From contig JADZAN010000024.1 of the NCBI GenBank assembly GCA_020852815.1, positions 62,001 to 126,000 of the forward strand: a DNA stretch of 64,000 bases. The letters run 5' to 3'. Numbering within the stretch: the stretch's first letter is position 1; the number at the start of each line of letters is the position of its first letter. Below, in pieces: positions 1 to 9,271 of this stretch. The notes below the pieces were generated by a model. It did no database searches. It was given only the letters and a program-made list of their open reading frames with translations, and was not told where the DNA came from. Source of the DNA: Gemmatimonadaceae bacterium (GTDB lineage: Bacteria > Gemmatimonadota > Gemmatimonadetes > Gemmatimonadales > Gemmatimonadaceae). Made by a program: the position numbers and the translations under genes.

Positions 1-364
1 CCGGGCGCTCGCTCAGCCACAGCGCGCCGTCCGGCCCCCACGCCACTTCCCAGATGGTGTCGAAGCCGCCAGCCACCGTGGTCACCAGCAGTTGATCGGC
101 GGTGGGCGGGGTGCCATTGCCGGGACAACAATCGGTGGGGTCGTCGCTGCCGCACGCCGTGGCCGCGAGCACGGCGACGGTCGCGATCGTGGCGATGAGG
201 GCGACAGGCGCACGCAGCGCGTCGCGGGAATGCGCGGCGAAGTGCCGGACCGCGGAGGCGCCGCCTACGGCGCGCGTCCCCCGCGCCCATCGCGTCCATC
301 GCGTCCATCGCGTCCGCCGCGTTGGCGCGTCCCCGATCTTGTCGCGACTTTCGGCCGTACCCAT
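1..364 (-). CDS. N-terminal part of a secreted sugar-dehydrogenase-like lipoprotein (cut by window edge)
   Basis: The reading frame opens at an ATG with GGGAG about 8 nt upstream and runs off the window start (about 121 codons seen). The first 50 residues are basic and contain a TRW triplet repeated three times (9-bp DNA repeat). A hydrophobic stretch then ends in LAATAC, a lipobox, followed by a low-complexity linker. The first folded part reads GGFDTIWEVAWGPDGALW and LSERPG, which resembles the opening of PQQ-dependent glucose/sorbosone dehydrogenase propellers. An NHL or SMP-30-like propeller is the alternative. It is divergent from the gene at 536, so both promoters lie in the 170 bp between. 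The long N-region before the signal peptide is unusual, and a later start is possible. Confidence 0.6.
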   Translation of the reverse strand, partial: MGTAESRDKIGDAPTRRTRWTRWTRWARGTRAVGGASAVRHFAAHSRDALRAPVALIATIATVAVLAATACGSDDPTDCCPGNGTPPTADQLLVTTVAGGFDTIWEVAWGPDGALWLSERP

Positions 365-535
365 TTCGCGTCTCCCTGACTCTCCTGCATCCTTAGCACC
401 GGCTGATGGGTACAAGTTCCGCAGTGCCTCCGCCGCCAGCGGTGACCGGGCACACGCCATGGGCCGTCAGCATCCGCCAGCACACACGGAAGCGCCTGCG
501 GCTGGCTCTTCCTGACCATTCCACGCGTACTCCGA

Positions 536-2479
536 GTGCTCCCCCACCCGCGCGGCACCACCTTCGTCAGATCGACGGCCGGTGCCATGGCTGGCACCAT
601 TCTCGGTGCCATCGCCCTGCTCGCCTCCTCCGCGTGCGCGATCATCAACCCGCGGCCGCTCGTTCCCACCCCTGCCGACTCGGCGCTCGCACGCGCGCTG
701 CTCGATGAGGCGCTGACCACCTATTGGCGACACGAACTCCCGCGCAACCACGAGCTCGCCCTCGCCAACGGGCTCGGTGTGTCACTCCTCCCCGACGTCT
801 CGTCGCAGGGACGCAAGGCCGACCTGCGCACGGCGCAGTCGGTGACGAACGCCCTGGACCGGGTCAACGTCGCCGCGCTCTCGCAAGGCGACTATGTCAC
901 GTCACTCGCCCTGCGCTGGGAGATGGACGCGCAGGCCGAGGCGGTCGCCTTCTCCAGCGCCGATTTCTCCTTCCTGTCGCCCGCCGCCTCGCCGGTGCGA
1001 ACGCTCTCGGAGATCTACCGCTTGCAGCCGATGGCGTCGACGGCCGGTGCGGAGCGGTACCTCTACTTCGTGGAGGCGATGGCGTTCGTCCTCGATCGCA
1101 TGAAGCTGGCGCTGGAGGAACGTCGTGTGCGCGGCTACGTGGCGCCGCGCGAGACGGTGGAATCGGCGCTGGCGTTCTATCGATCCCTTCGCGCGTTAGG
1201 GCCCAACGGACCGTGGGCGCTGTCGCCCGAACGCCTGGCGCCGTTCGACAGCGCGAGCCGCGAGGTCATTGTGCGCGAGGCGTCGCTCACGCTGTCACAG
1301 CGCGTGTACCCGGCGCTCGACGACTTCGTGGCATATCTCGATTCGGCCTACCTCCCGATTGCATCCAGCCGCGCCGGGCTGTGGCAGTATCCCGGGGGAA
1401 AGGAGCTGTACCGCCATCTCCTGCGCCGGCACTCCTCGCTCGACGTCCCGCCGGAGGAGGCGCACCGGGTGGGGCTGGGTGAGCTGCGCCGCATCGACTC
1501 GACGCTGGCGCTGCTGCGCGCGCGGGAGCACTGGAACCCGGGTGCGCGCGCCTTCCAGGACTCGTTGCGCCTGACGATGGTGGCGCCGTCGTCGCTCGAT
1601 GCCGTGCGCAACCAGGTCGAGGCACACCTGCGGCGCCTGGAGAAGGGGCTGGAAGCGCAGTTCGCCGAGGCGCCGGCGCGCGATGCGACCATCCGCGCCG
1701 CCTCGCCCGCCGAGGCGCTCCTCTGGCCCGACGGGACGTACCTGCCGGCGAGCATGGCCGCCGAGGTGGGGGAATTGCTGCTGACGGATCGCTGGCGCAC
1801 CCCCGCCTTCCAGGCGGCGATCGCGTCGCGCACCTACCGCGCGCTCGTTCCCGGCCGCCACCTCGAGGCCGCCATGACGCGCGGCAATCCCGCCGTCCCC
1901 GCCTTTCGCCGGCACCTCGAGACTCCCGGCTACTCCGACGGATGGGCGCAGTATGCGGCGTCGCTCGCAGGCGAGATGGGGATGTACGCCGCGCCGCTCG
2001 ATGCATACGGGCGCCTGCTCGACGAGGGAGCGTCCATCGCGTACCTGGTGATCGATACGGGAATCCACTACCTGGGGTGGTCGTTGCCGCAGGCGCGCGC
2101 GGTGCTGGGGCGCTACGTGCTTGCTCCCGACGCCCTCGTCGACTCGCTCGTCACGGAGCGAGTGATCAACGATCCGGGGCGTGCGGGGGCGGGGGCGCTG
2201 GGCGCGCGCGAGGTCGCGGCCATGCGCGCCTGGATGCAGGGAGAGCAGGGAAAGGACTTCTCCGCACCGGCCTGGCACCACGAGGTCCTCTCGTTAGGCG
2301 AGGTCCCGCTCCCCATTGTCGGGAGCCACCTGGAGTGGTGGCTCTACGACACGGCGCGCCAACGGGCCAGCGCACTCGCCGCCGAGCAGGCGGCGGCCAA
2401 GGCAGCGGCGGAAAAGGCGGCGGCCGCGAAGCAGGCGGCGGGGAAGCAGGTGCCAGCGCCGAAGAAGAAGCCCGGCTAG
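536..2479 (+). CDS. DUF885-like lipoprotein with degenerate zinc motif
   Basis: About 647 aa. A hydrophobic signal ends in LLASSAC (lipobox), so it is probably a lipoprotein. The C-terminal half matches the DUF885 layout: PGRHLEAAM, then SDGWAQYAASLAGEMG, then an HYLGWSLPQA-like segment. Known DUF885 proteins usually carry HEAxPGHHxQ. Here the first His-Glu pair is absent (the stretch reads YRALVPGRH), so classical zinc hydrolysis is doubtful. The last 45 residues are an Ala/Lys repeat tail. The start used is GTG. An internal ATG at 587 would also give a signal peptide but loses the basic n-region. Function is unknown; a peptidase-like or structural role is possible. Confidence 0.7.
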   Translation: MLPHPRGTTFVRSTAGAMAGTILGAIALLASSACAIINPRPLVPTPADSALARALLDEALTTYWRHELPRNHELALANGLGVSLLPDVSSQGRKADLRTAQSVTNALDRVNVAALSQGDYVTSLALRWEMDAQAEAVAFSSADFSFLSPAASPVRTLSEIYRLQPMASTAGAERYLYFVEAMAFVLDRMKLALEERRVRGYVAPRETVESALAFYRSLRALGPNGPWALSPERLAPFDSASREVIVREASLTLSQRVYPALDDFVAYLDSAYLPIASSRAGLWQYPGGKELYRHLLRRHSSLDVPPEEAHRVGLGELRRIDSTLALLRAREHWNPGARAFQDSLRLTMVAPSSLDAVRNQVEAHLRRLEKGLEAQFAEAPARDATIRAASPAEALLWPDGTYLPASMAAEVGELLLTDRWRTPAFQAAIASRTYRALVPGRHLEAAMTRGNPAVPAFRRHLETPGYSDGWAQYAASLAGEMGMYAAPLDAYGRLLDEGASIAYLVIDTGIHYLGWSLPQARAVLGRYVLAPDALVDSLVTERVINDPGRAGAGALGAREVAAMRAWMQGEQGKDFSAPAWHHEVLSLGEVPLPIVGSHLEWWLYDTARQRASALAAEQAAAKAAAEKAAAAKQAAGKQVPAPKKKPG

Positions 2480-2522
2480 CCGCTCGCATCGCAGCCTGGC
2501 CTGCGTGCGGCGAGCAGCCCGG

Positions 2523-4211
2523 CTAGTCGAGCGAGGCGACGACCTGCGCGCCGGCGTCCAGCAGGAGGCGCATGGCCTTGTCGTAGTCGTCGTGCACGGC
2601 GAGGACGACCAGGTCGCCCTCGCGCATCTCGCCCATCGCCAGTTGCAACGCCTCCTCCTCGGAGTCGGCGCGGCGCAGCGTCGACTCGCGCGCCCCCTCG
2701 CCCAGGAAGGCCTGCGCCAGGCGCTCGCGCGTCTCGAACGCCGCCGTCCCGCGGCGATACCTGGGCATCTCCTTGAGGATCACGACCTCCGGCTCCTCGC
2801 ACCACACCGCCGCCGCCAGCTCCACCAGGGCATGCTCGTCGCGATCGCCCGCCTGCCCCACGACCACCAGGCGGCGTCGCGCGAAAATCGGCGACAGCGC
2901 CTCCCAGATCGCGTTCCACCCGTCGGGGTTGTGCACGAAATCGACCACGACGCGCGCCCCGCGATAGCGCAGGAGCGAGAGCCGCCCGGGATTGTCCTCC
3001 GGGCGCTCGCCAAAGCGGTGCGCCACGGCACGTATGTGCGCCGGCGCGACTCCCATCGCCAGCGCCGCCGCGCTCGCGGCCAGGAGGTTGGCAATGTTGT
3101 GCATCGCCGAGCCGCCCAGCGTCATCGGCATGTCGGGGGCCATGCCTAACGGGATCTCGCCGTCGGGGGTGAGGATGAGCATTTCCCCCTCGCGATGAAC
3201 GCACGCCGTCCCGCCACGCGCCACGTGCGGCAGGACCACCGGGTTGCGCACGCTGAGCGCAAAGAGCGTGACGCGATGCGACAGCGCGCCCGGTCGCGCC
3301 ATGCGTCCCCTGAGCACCTCATCGTCGGCGTTGAGGACGAGCGTCCCCTGGGGAACCAGGGCGCGCGTGACGACGAGCTTGACGTCGGCCAGTCGCTCCA
3401 AAGTGTGCACGCCGTACTCGCCCATGTGGTCGGCGGTGATGCGCGTGACTACAGCGACGTTGCAGCGATCGATCGCCAGCCCGCGCCGCAACAGGCCACC
3501 GCGCGCCGTCTCCAGCACCGCGGCGCTCACCCGACGGTCGCGCAGGACCATGCGCGCCCCCACCGGCCCCGTGTAGTCGCCATGATCGACCAGCGCACCG
3601 TCGCACCAGACGCCGTCTGTCGAGGTGAGTCCCGCCACCTGCCCCGCCTCGCGCAGCATGGCCGCCAGGAGCCGCGTGGTCGTGGTCTTCCCGTTGGAAC
3701 CGGTGATGAGGGCGACCGGGATGTCGTGCACCTGCGCCCAGTCGATGACCGATGGCTCGGGGATGGCGCGCGCCGGAAAGGTCACGCTCCCGGCTCCGCC
3801 ACCAATCGACGCCGAGTCGTCATCGAAGGTGAAGGTGAGCCCGCGCGCGCGCGCCTCCCGCTGCAGCTGCACGAGCGCATGGTTGCGCTCGTGCTGCTGG
3901 TGCACCTTGAGGCGCGCTACCAGATCGCGTCGGTCGGGGGCCGGGCGGCCGTCGACGATCGACTCGGCAACAGCAAAGGCCTGCTCGTTCACCTCGGTGG
4001 CGGTGAGGAGGGCGTCGATGGGGGCGGCCAGAAAGGCATGCCCCCCGCCGGGGTACGGGCGAGCGTACACCTCGGGGCGCTCCCAGCCGAGGTGGTCGGC
4101 GAGGATGCGAACCTCCGTGCGCCACGCCAGGAGGAGCGCCGGGGCCTCGTCGTTGCCGCACTGGATGTCGAGCGCCGCCCCTTCCCGCTGGGAGAAGAGG
4201 TTGGGCCCCAT
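2523..4211 (-). CDS. Mur-ligase-like protein related to the C-terminal half of cyanophycin synthetase
   Basis: 562 aa. Residues 1-165 form an N-terminal region without recognisable ATP-grasp motifs. The P-loop GSNGKTTTTR lies at about 171-180. Further on it has TGPVGARMVL and ETARGGLLRRGL, which match the cyanophycin synthetase Mur-type domain, and VLNADD. It follows cphA on the same strand after 79 bp, so probably one operon. Mur-type domains of CphA add Arg to the beta-carboxylate of the poly-Asp backbone. A stand-alone ligase lacking the ATP-grasp domain could modify or prime the polymer, but the substrate cannot be read from sequence. It is not MurC/D/E/F by context. Confidence 0.75.
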   Translation of the reverse strand: MGPNLFSQREGAALDIQCGNDEAPALLLAWRTEVRILADHLGWERPEVYARPYPGGGHAFLAAPIDALLTATEVNEQAFAVAESIVDGRPAPDRRDLVARLKVHQQHERNHALVQLQREARARGLTFTFDDDSASIGGGAGSVTFPARAIPEPSVIDWAQVHDIPVALITGSNGKTTTTRLLAAMLREAGQVAGLTSTDGVWCDGALVDHGDYTGPVGARMVLRDRRVSAAVLETARGGLLRRGLAIDRCNVAVVTRITADHMGEYGVHTLERLADVKLVVTRALVPQGTLVLNADDEVLRGRMARPGALSHRVTLFALSVRNPVVLPHVARGGTACVHREGEMLILTPDGEIPLGMAPDMPMTLGGSAMHNIANLLAASAAALAMGVAPAHIRAVAHRFGERPEDNPGRLSLLRYRGARVVVDFVHNPDGWNAIWEALSPIFARRRLVVVGQAGDRDEHALVELAAAVWCEEPEVVILKEMPRYRRGTAAFETRERLAQAFLGEGARESTLRRADSEEEALQLAMGEMREGDLVVLAVHDDYDKAMRLLLDAGAQVVASLD

Positions 4212-4290
4212 CAGGCGCCGGGAGTCGAAGATGCGGTCGGTCAGGGTCCCACCCCTCGGCTTCTATTTGGAAGACGGCGGAAAAGGGCTT

Positions 4291-7134
4291 CTAGTCCTCC
4301 TGGTCGCGCGCGATGTGTACTCCGCGTTCGTCGCGCACCAGGACGAGGTCGTCCCCTAACGTAGCAACGGGCGTCACGTCGCCATCACGTGACAGGATCG
4401 GGGCTGGGGTGGGAGCGCCCTGGGTAGCCTGCGACGCCAGGAATTCCCCGGTGGAGCGCGTCGCCTCCTCGGCCGTCCGGTCGGCCGAAGAGCGGAAGTA
4501 GACCACCTGCTTCCAGCTCCGGACCAGGGCGTCGGCAAAGAGGAGAACCAGGTCGCCGGGGCGCGCCATGGCGAGCGCCGCCTCGTGCGCCTCCTGTTCA
4601 TCGGGGATGAGCGAGATGCGCTCGGCGGGAATCCCGGAGCGGAGCAGCGTATCGCGAATGAGGCGCGGGACCTCCTCGCCATCGCGACCGCGCAGGTCGT
4701 CGTCGCGGCGGCAGATGTAGTGGTCGAAGTTGCCGCGCGCCGCGACCTCTCCAATCTCCACGATGTCCTCGTCGCGCCGATCGCCGGGGCCGGCGACGAC
4801 GCAGATGCGCCTCCCCTTCACGTCGAGGCGTCGCACGAGCTGGCAGACCGAGTCGACCGCGGCGGCGTTGTGCCCGTAGTCCATGATCACCTTGAAGGGG
4901 TGTTCATCGAAGACGTTGAGGCGGCCGGGGGCCTGGTAGAACGTCGTGTGGAAGGTGCGCAGCCCGTTGCGGATGTCTTCCAGGCGCACCCCCATCGCGA
5001 AGGCCATCGCGGCGGCGAACATCGCGTTCTGCACGTTGAAGGTCGCCTTGCCTTCCATGGTGGCGGGGACCAGGTGCGTCCAGAGGAGCGGGATGTGGGC
5101 GCCGCGGTCGTAGATGGTGATCATCTGCCCGTTGACGCCCCCCTCGAGGGCGATGGCGCGCCCGCCGGCGCGGATGTGCTCGCGCACGAGTTCGTGCTGC
5201 GGGTTCATGGTCACGTAGCAGACCGACTTGGCCTCGGTGTACGCCGCCATGCGCAACACGCGCGGGTCGTCGGCGTTGAGCACCGCGGTGTCGCGCGCCA
5301 CCTCGGCGATGATGCGCTTTACCTCGGCGAGTTCGTCGAGCGTATCGACGCCGCGCATTCCCAGGTGGTCGCTCTGCACGTTGAGGACGGCGCCGACATC
5401 GACGCGCCGCACTCCCATGCCGGCGCGCAGCAGTCCGCCACGTGCAATCTCCAGCACCGCCACGTCGACCGAGGGGTCGCTGAGCACCATGCGCGTGGCC
5501 ACCGGCCCCGTCATGTCGCCGGCCACGGTGCGTTGCCCGTCCACGTACACGCCGTCGGTGCTGGTGAGGCCCACGCACTTCCCGGCGAGCTTGTGGATGT
5601 GGGCCAGCATGCGCGCCGTGGTCGTCTTCCCGTTGGTCCCGGTCACCGCGGCGATGGGGATGAGCGAGGGCGAGCCGTGGGGGAAGAGCATGTCGACCGT
5701 CTTGCCGGCCACATCGCGCGGCTTTCCCTCGCTAGGGGCCATGTGCATGCGGTAGCCCGGCGCAGCGTTCACCTCGCAGATGGCGCCGCCGATGTCCTTG
5801 TACGACTTGGCGATATCGGGCGTGAGGAAGTCGACGCCGCCCACGTCGAGCCCGATGGCCTTGATGGCGCGCACCGCCATCTCCACGTTGTCGGGGTGCA
5901 CGACGTCGGTGACGTCGGCGGCGGTGCCGCCGGTGGAGAGGTTTGCCGTCAGGCGCAACATCACCACCTCGCCCTCGGCCGGGACGGTGAAGCGCGAGTA
6001 GCCCTTGGTGTCCATGAGGCGCGTGGCCTCGTGGTCGATCTCGATGCGGGTCAGGACCTTTTCATGCCCGATGCCGCGCCGCGGGTCGGAGTTCACCTCG
6101 GCGACCAGCGCCTCGATCGTGCGGACGCCGTCGCCCACCACGTGCCCCGGCATACGCTTGGAGGCGGCGACCAGTTCGCCGTCGATGACCAGCATGCGGT
6201 GGTCGGCGCCGGAGATGAACGACTCCACCAGCACCGAGCGCGAGTGCTCCTTTGCCTTCTGGAAGGCCTCGCGCACCGCGAGCTCGTCCTGGAGGAAGAT
6301 CGAGACGCCGCGACCGTGATTCGCGTTGTAGGGTTTCACCACCACCGGGTAACCAATGCGCCGCGCGGCCTGTACCGCGCCATCCTCGGATTGCACCAGC
6401 CGCTGCTGCGGCACCGGCAACCCTAACGACGAAAGGATCCGGTTGGTCTCCTCCTTGTCCGACGCCAGTTCCACGGCGATGTGCGGGGTGAGCGAAGTAA
6501 CGGTGGCCTGGATGCGCTTCTGGTACTTTCCGTAGCCGAGCTGGATGAGGGAGAAGTCGTTGAGCCGGATCCAGGGGATGCCGCGGCGCGCCGCCTCGCG
6601 CACGATCGACGCCGTCGACGGGCCCAGCGCGCGGCGCTGCGCGTAGCGGATGAACTCGTCGCGTGCCACGTCCCACTTCCACTCGGCGTCCCAGTCCGCC
6701 GGCTGCAACTCGCGGGGGAGGAGCGAGTGGAGGAGGGCGAGCGCCAGGTCGGCCGCCTCGTTCCCCACGTCGCCCTGCTCGTACTCGAACACCACGTCGT
6801 ACACGCCGGGGCGATCGTCCATCGAGCGCGTCTTGCCGAAGGTGACGTCCTCGCCGGCGATGTTCTGCAACTCGATCGCGACGTGCTCGAGGACGTGCCC
6901 CAGCCATGTTCCCTCGTCTTCCGACATGCGGCGAATGAAGCCCCCGGCTTCGCCGTAGCTGCACCCGTGCTCCACGAGCCCGGGGAGGCGATCGACGAGG
7001 GCGTCGATGAACGCCTGCCCCAGTCGCATCGTGGGCCAGTACTCGACCTCGCCCAGGTCCACCTCGAGGCGGATGACCGGGAAGTGGGCGTAGATGCTGG
7101 GGCCGACGAAGGTGCGGCGGTCGGAGATCTTCAT
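4291..7134 (-). CDS. cphA: Cyanophycin synthetase
   Basis: 947 aa from the ATG giving MKISDRRTFVGPSIY, close to the usual 870-950 aa. Order of domains: N-terminal domain with HVLEHVAIELQ, ATP-grasp domain (about 220-480, with VVVKPYNANHGRGVS), then a Mur-ligase domain with P-loop GTNGKTTTAR near residue 500, TGPVATRMVL and EIARGGLLRAG. CphA polymerises Asp and Arg into multi-L-arginyl-poly-L-aspartate, a cytoplasmic nitrogen store. It lies between cyanophycinase and a CphA-like ligase on the same strand. No Shine-Dalgarno is seen: the ATG directly abuts four 8-bp GTCYTCYC repeats. Two upstream Met/Leu codons exist in frame but would translate the repeat. Confidence 0.95.
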   Translation of the reverse strand: MKISDRRTFVGPSIYAHFPVIRLEVDLGEVEYWPTMRLGQAFIDALVDRLPGLVEHGCSYGEAGGFIRRMSEDEGTWLGHVLEHVAIELQNIAGEDVTFGKTRSMDDRPGVYDVVFEYEQGDVGNEAADLALALLHSLLPRELQPADWDAEWKWDVARDEFIRYAQRRALGPSTASIVREAARRGIPWIRLNDFSLIQLGYGKYQKRIQATVTSLTPHIAVELASDKEETNRILSSLGLPVPQQRLVQSEDGAVQAARRIGYPVVVKPYNANHGRGVSIFLQDELAVREAFQKAKEHSRSVLVESFISGADHRMLVIDGELVAASKRMPGHVVGDGVRTIEALVAEVNSDPRRGIGHEKVLTRIEIDHEATRLMDTKGYSRFTVPAEGEVVMLRLTANLSTGGTAADVTDVVHPDNVEMAVRAIKAIGLDVGGVDFLTPDIAKSYKDIGGAICEVNAAPGYRMHMAPSEGKPRDVAGKTVDMLFPHGSPSLIPIAAVTGTNGKTTTARMLAHIHKLAGKCVGLTSTDGVYVDGQRTVAGDMTGPVATRMVLSDPSVDVAVLEIARGGLLRAGMGVRRVDVGAVLNVQSDHLGMRGVDTLDELAEVKRIIAEVARDTAVLNADDPRVLRMAAYTEAKSVCYVTMNPQHELVREHIRAGGRAIALEGGVNGQMITIYDRGAHIPLLWTHLVPATMEGKATFNVQNAMFAAAMAFAMGVRLEDIRNGLRTFHTTFYQAPGRLNVFDEHPFKVIMDYGHNAAAVDSVCQLVRRLDVKGRRICVVAGPGDRRDEDIVEIGEVAARGNFDHYICRRDDDLRGRDGEEVPRLIRDTLLRSGIPAERISLIPDEQEAHEAALAMARPGDLVLLFADALVRSWKQVVYFRSSADRTAEEATRSTGEFLASQATQGAPTPAPILSRDGDVTPVATLGDDLVLVRDERGVHIARDQED

Positions 7135-7170
7135 GAGAAGACGAGAGGACGAGAAGACGGGAAGACGAGG
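7135..7170 (-). repeat. 8-bp tandem pyrimidine repeat abutting cphA start
   Basis: Read on the minus strand these are four 8-bp units of form GTCYTCYC directly followed by the cphA ATG. The same unit recurs before both fpg copies (38851-38875, 42473-42508). No ribosome-binding site fits between repeat and ATG. Confidence 0.75.
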
Positions 7171-7249
7171 TCGATGGTGCGAACGTCGGGGTATGGTCGC
7201 GCGTGGTTGGGCGCGAGCGATACTGCACACTCGCCTCGTGCCGGCGGCG

Positions 7250-8080
7250 CTACTCCGCCGGCTGCAACGTGCTGACGGTGGCCTTGCGGGTGTGGAGGTT
7301 GTAGGTGGCGCCGTGGGTGAGGATGTGCAGCTGCACGCCGACGAGCGAGACGGGTTGTCCGCGGTCGGTGTGGTCGGCGCTGGAGTACTCCACGCGCGAC
7401 GGGTCGATGCAGGTGATGCCGCCCGAGCCGCGGATCTCGATCACCTCGTCCGGGCCGATGAAGGCGGCGGTGTCCTCGTCGAGCCCCAGCCCCACGGCAA
7501 ACGGGTTGAGCGCCAGCGCCATCAGCAGGCGCCCCAGCCGGTCGCGCTGGCGAAAGTGCTGGTCGATGACGACGCGGTTGGTGAGGCCGAGCCCGGGGGC
7601 CAGCGTCGCCATTCCGACTTTAGGGGTCGGCCCTTCCTCGCCGAAGGCGATCATGTGCTCGGAGAGGAACGCCGCGCCGGCCGACGTCCCGGCGACGTGC
7701 TGCCCGCTGGCGTTGCGCCGTCGCAGGAGCTTGGCGACCGGTGTCCCGCCTAACGTGGTGGAGAGCTTGAGCTGGTTGCCGCCGGTGAGGAAGACGCCGT
7801 CGGCGTGCTCCAGCACGGCGAGGTAATCCTCGTCGTCGGCGTCGCTGCGCCGTTCGATGGCCACCGCCTTGGCCCGCTTGGCGCCGAGCTTGAGGAAGAG
7901 CGTCTCGTAGTCGCGCCCGGTCGATGCATCCGACGAGGCGGTTGGCAGGATGGCGATTGTGGCCGAGCGCGCGCCGCACAGGTAGACGAAGTGCTCGAGG
8001 ATATCCGAATCGCCAATGCGGCCGCCGATGGGGATGATGTAGCCGCGGCTGGCGTGGGCGGGGACTTTGGAAGGGGACAA
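7250..8080 (-). CDS. cphB: Cyanophycinase
   Basis: About 276 aa from a TTG. The conserved opening is GYIIPIGGRIGDSDILEHF, followed by VFLTGGNQLKLS and the nucleophile motif GTSAGAAF, typical of the S51-family serine exopeptidase cyanophycinase. It hydrolyses cyanophycin to beta-Asp-Arg dipeptides in the cytoplasm. cphA follows after 115 bp on the same strand, so synthesis and breakdown are together. There is no ATG between the conserved opening and the upstream pyrimidine-rich element; TTG at 8078-8080 is the only reasonable start seen, so the exact N-terminus is uncertain. The isoaspartyl dipeptidase expected downstream in the pathway is not in the window. Confidence 0.9.
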   Translation of the reverse strand: MSPSKVPAHASRGYIIPIGGRIGDSDILEHFVYLCGARSATIAILPTASSDASTGRDYETLFLKLGAKRAKAVAIERRSDADDEDYLAVLEHADGVFLTGGNQLKLSTTLGGTPVAKLLRRRNASGQHVAGTSAGAAFLSEHMIAFGEEGPTPKVGMATLAPGLGLTNRVVIDQHFRQRDRLGRLLMALALNPFAVGLGLDEDTAAFIGPDEVIEIRGSGGITCIDPSRVEYSSADHTDRGQPVSLVGVQLHILTHGATYNLHTRKATVSTLQPAE

Positions 8081-8083
8081 ACT

Positions 8084-8138
8084 TGGGACGGGAGACGGGG
8101 GAGGGGAGACGGGAGTGGCGACGCGCGTTGCGCATCGC
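8084..8138 (-). repeat. Hairpin plus CCCGTC element before cphB
   Basis: On the minus strand: a hairpin at 8138-8118 (GCGA and TCGC at the foot), then CACTCCCGTC and CCCGTC-type units ending just before the TTG start. It has the same layout as the elements at 8344, 26518, 36108, 37419 and 43424. Confidence 0.7.
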
Positions 8139-8343
8139 CGGGGGGCGTGGAGGGGCGTGGGGGCAAGGTACCGGGGGTGGGTGGGGATGGCGAGGCGCGG
8201 GGAAGGGCGCCGGTCTGTCGCGTCTGTCCGAGGTTCAAACACTCTGCAGCATGAAAGGCGTTGCACACACCGCCAGAAGCGCGACTCATCCCCCGGGCTA
8301 TCGACACCACCCACCACGCGCTGCACCTTCCCGCCCCCCGCAC

Positions 8344-8407
8344 GCGGCAAAGCCGCGCGCACTCCCGTCTCCCGTCTCCCGTCCCGCCCCCTTTCCCCGG
8401 AGCCCCC
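8344..8407 (+). repeat. Hairpin plus TCCCGTC element before the VOC gene
   Basis: GCGGC-AAA-GCCGC hairpin at 8344-8356, then CACTCCCGTC followed by two further TCCCGTC units and a C-rich run up to the ATG at 8408. The start lies directly after GGAGCCCCC. Confidence 0.75.
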
Positions 8408-9199
8408 ATGCCCGCCTCCCCCTCCCCCTCCCCCTCCCCCCACGGCCGCTTCACCTGGCACGACCTCGTTACCACCGACAGCGCCGGAGCCCAGGCCTTC
8501 TATACAAAGGTCGCCGGGTGGGGGACCGAACCCTGGGGCCCCCCCGAGAAGTCGTACACCATGTGGACCGCCAACGGGCGTCCCATCGGGGGGATCGGGC
8601 CACTCTCCGCCGAGGAGCAGGCCAAGGGGATTCCCCCCTACTGGATGGGGCACATCGCGACCACGGACCTCGACGCCACGGTGGCCCAGGTCCCCGCACT
8701 CGGCGGCGCGGTTCTCCTCCCGCCGACCCCGATTCCCACTGTGGGGCGCTTTGCCATCGTGCAGGACCCGTACGGGGCGACCTTCTCCGCCTTCCAGAGC
8801 GACAACGAGGCGCCGGGGCACGACGGACCGGCAGCCGTGGGAGAGTTCTCGTGGCGGGAACTCGCGACCAGGGACCTGGACGGCGCGCTCGCCTTCTATG
8901 GAAAGCTCTTCGGCTGGACGCTGGGGAGTGACATGGACATGGGGGCCAACGGGATCTACCGGATCGTCAACCGCAATGGCCAGATGCTGGGGGGGATGTA
9001 CCTCATCACGGAGGCGATGCCGATGCCGCCGTCGTGGCTGTACTACGTGCGGGTGGCCGACATCGACGCGGCGGCGGGGGCGACGACTGCGGCTGGCGGT
9101 ACGATCGTGCAGCCGATCATGGACATTCCGGGGGGAAAGATCTTCATCGCGGTCGATCCGCAAGGGGCGACGTTCGCGGCGCACTGGGATCCGAGCTGA
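8408..9199 (+). CDS. Two-domain VOC (glyoxalase-fold) protein
   Basis: 263 aa. Two tandem vicinal-oxygen-chelate modules: the first from FTWHDLVTTDSAGAQAFYTK to VQDPYGATFSAFQ, the second from FSWRELATRDLDGALAFYGK to VDPQGATFAAHW. This is the layout of the bacterial 'VOC family protein' related to hydroxylase CFP32/glyoxalase-like proteins. Metal and substrate are not predictable. The N-terminus is a Pro/Ser repeat (PSPSPSPH) encoded by the tail of the CCCGTC-rich element. It stands alone, between the divergent cyanophycinase and a lower-GC patch. Confidence 0.85.
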   Translation: MPASPSPSPSPHGRFTWHDLVTTDSAGAQAFYTKVAGWGTEPWGPPEKSYTMWTANGRPIGGIGPLSAEEQAKGIPPYWMGHIATTDLDATVAQVPALGGAVLLPPTPIPTVGRFAIVQDPYGATFSAFQSDNEAPGHDGPAAVGEFSWRELATRDLDGALAFYGKLFGWTLGSDMDMGANGIYRIVNRNGQMLGGMYLITEAMPMPPSWLYYVRVADIDAAAGATTAAGGTIVQPIMDIPGGKIFIAVDPQGATFAAHWDPS

Positions 9200-9271
9200 T
9201 CCGGGAATCGAAGCGAGCATGTTGGCGGAGATCCTGTGAAGTAATCACGTGTTGACGTCGGTTGCGTCTGC

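Noticed and set aside
7250-9220. A 656-codon minus-strand frame covering cyanophycinase and the region beyond
   Set aside because: Only the part to 8080 matches cyanophycinase. The remainder lies antisense to the VOC gene and has no domain signal.
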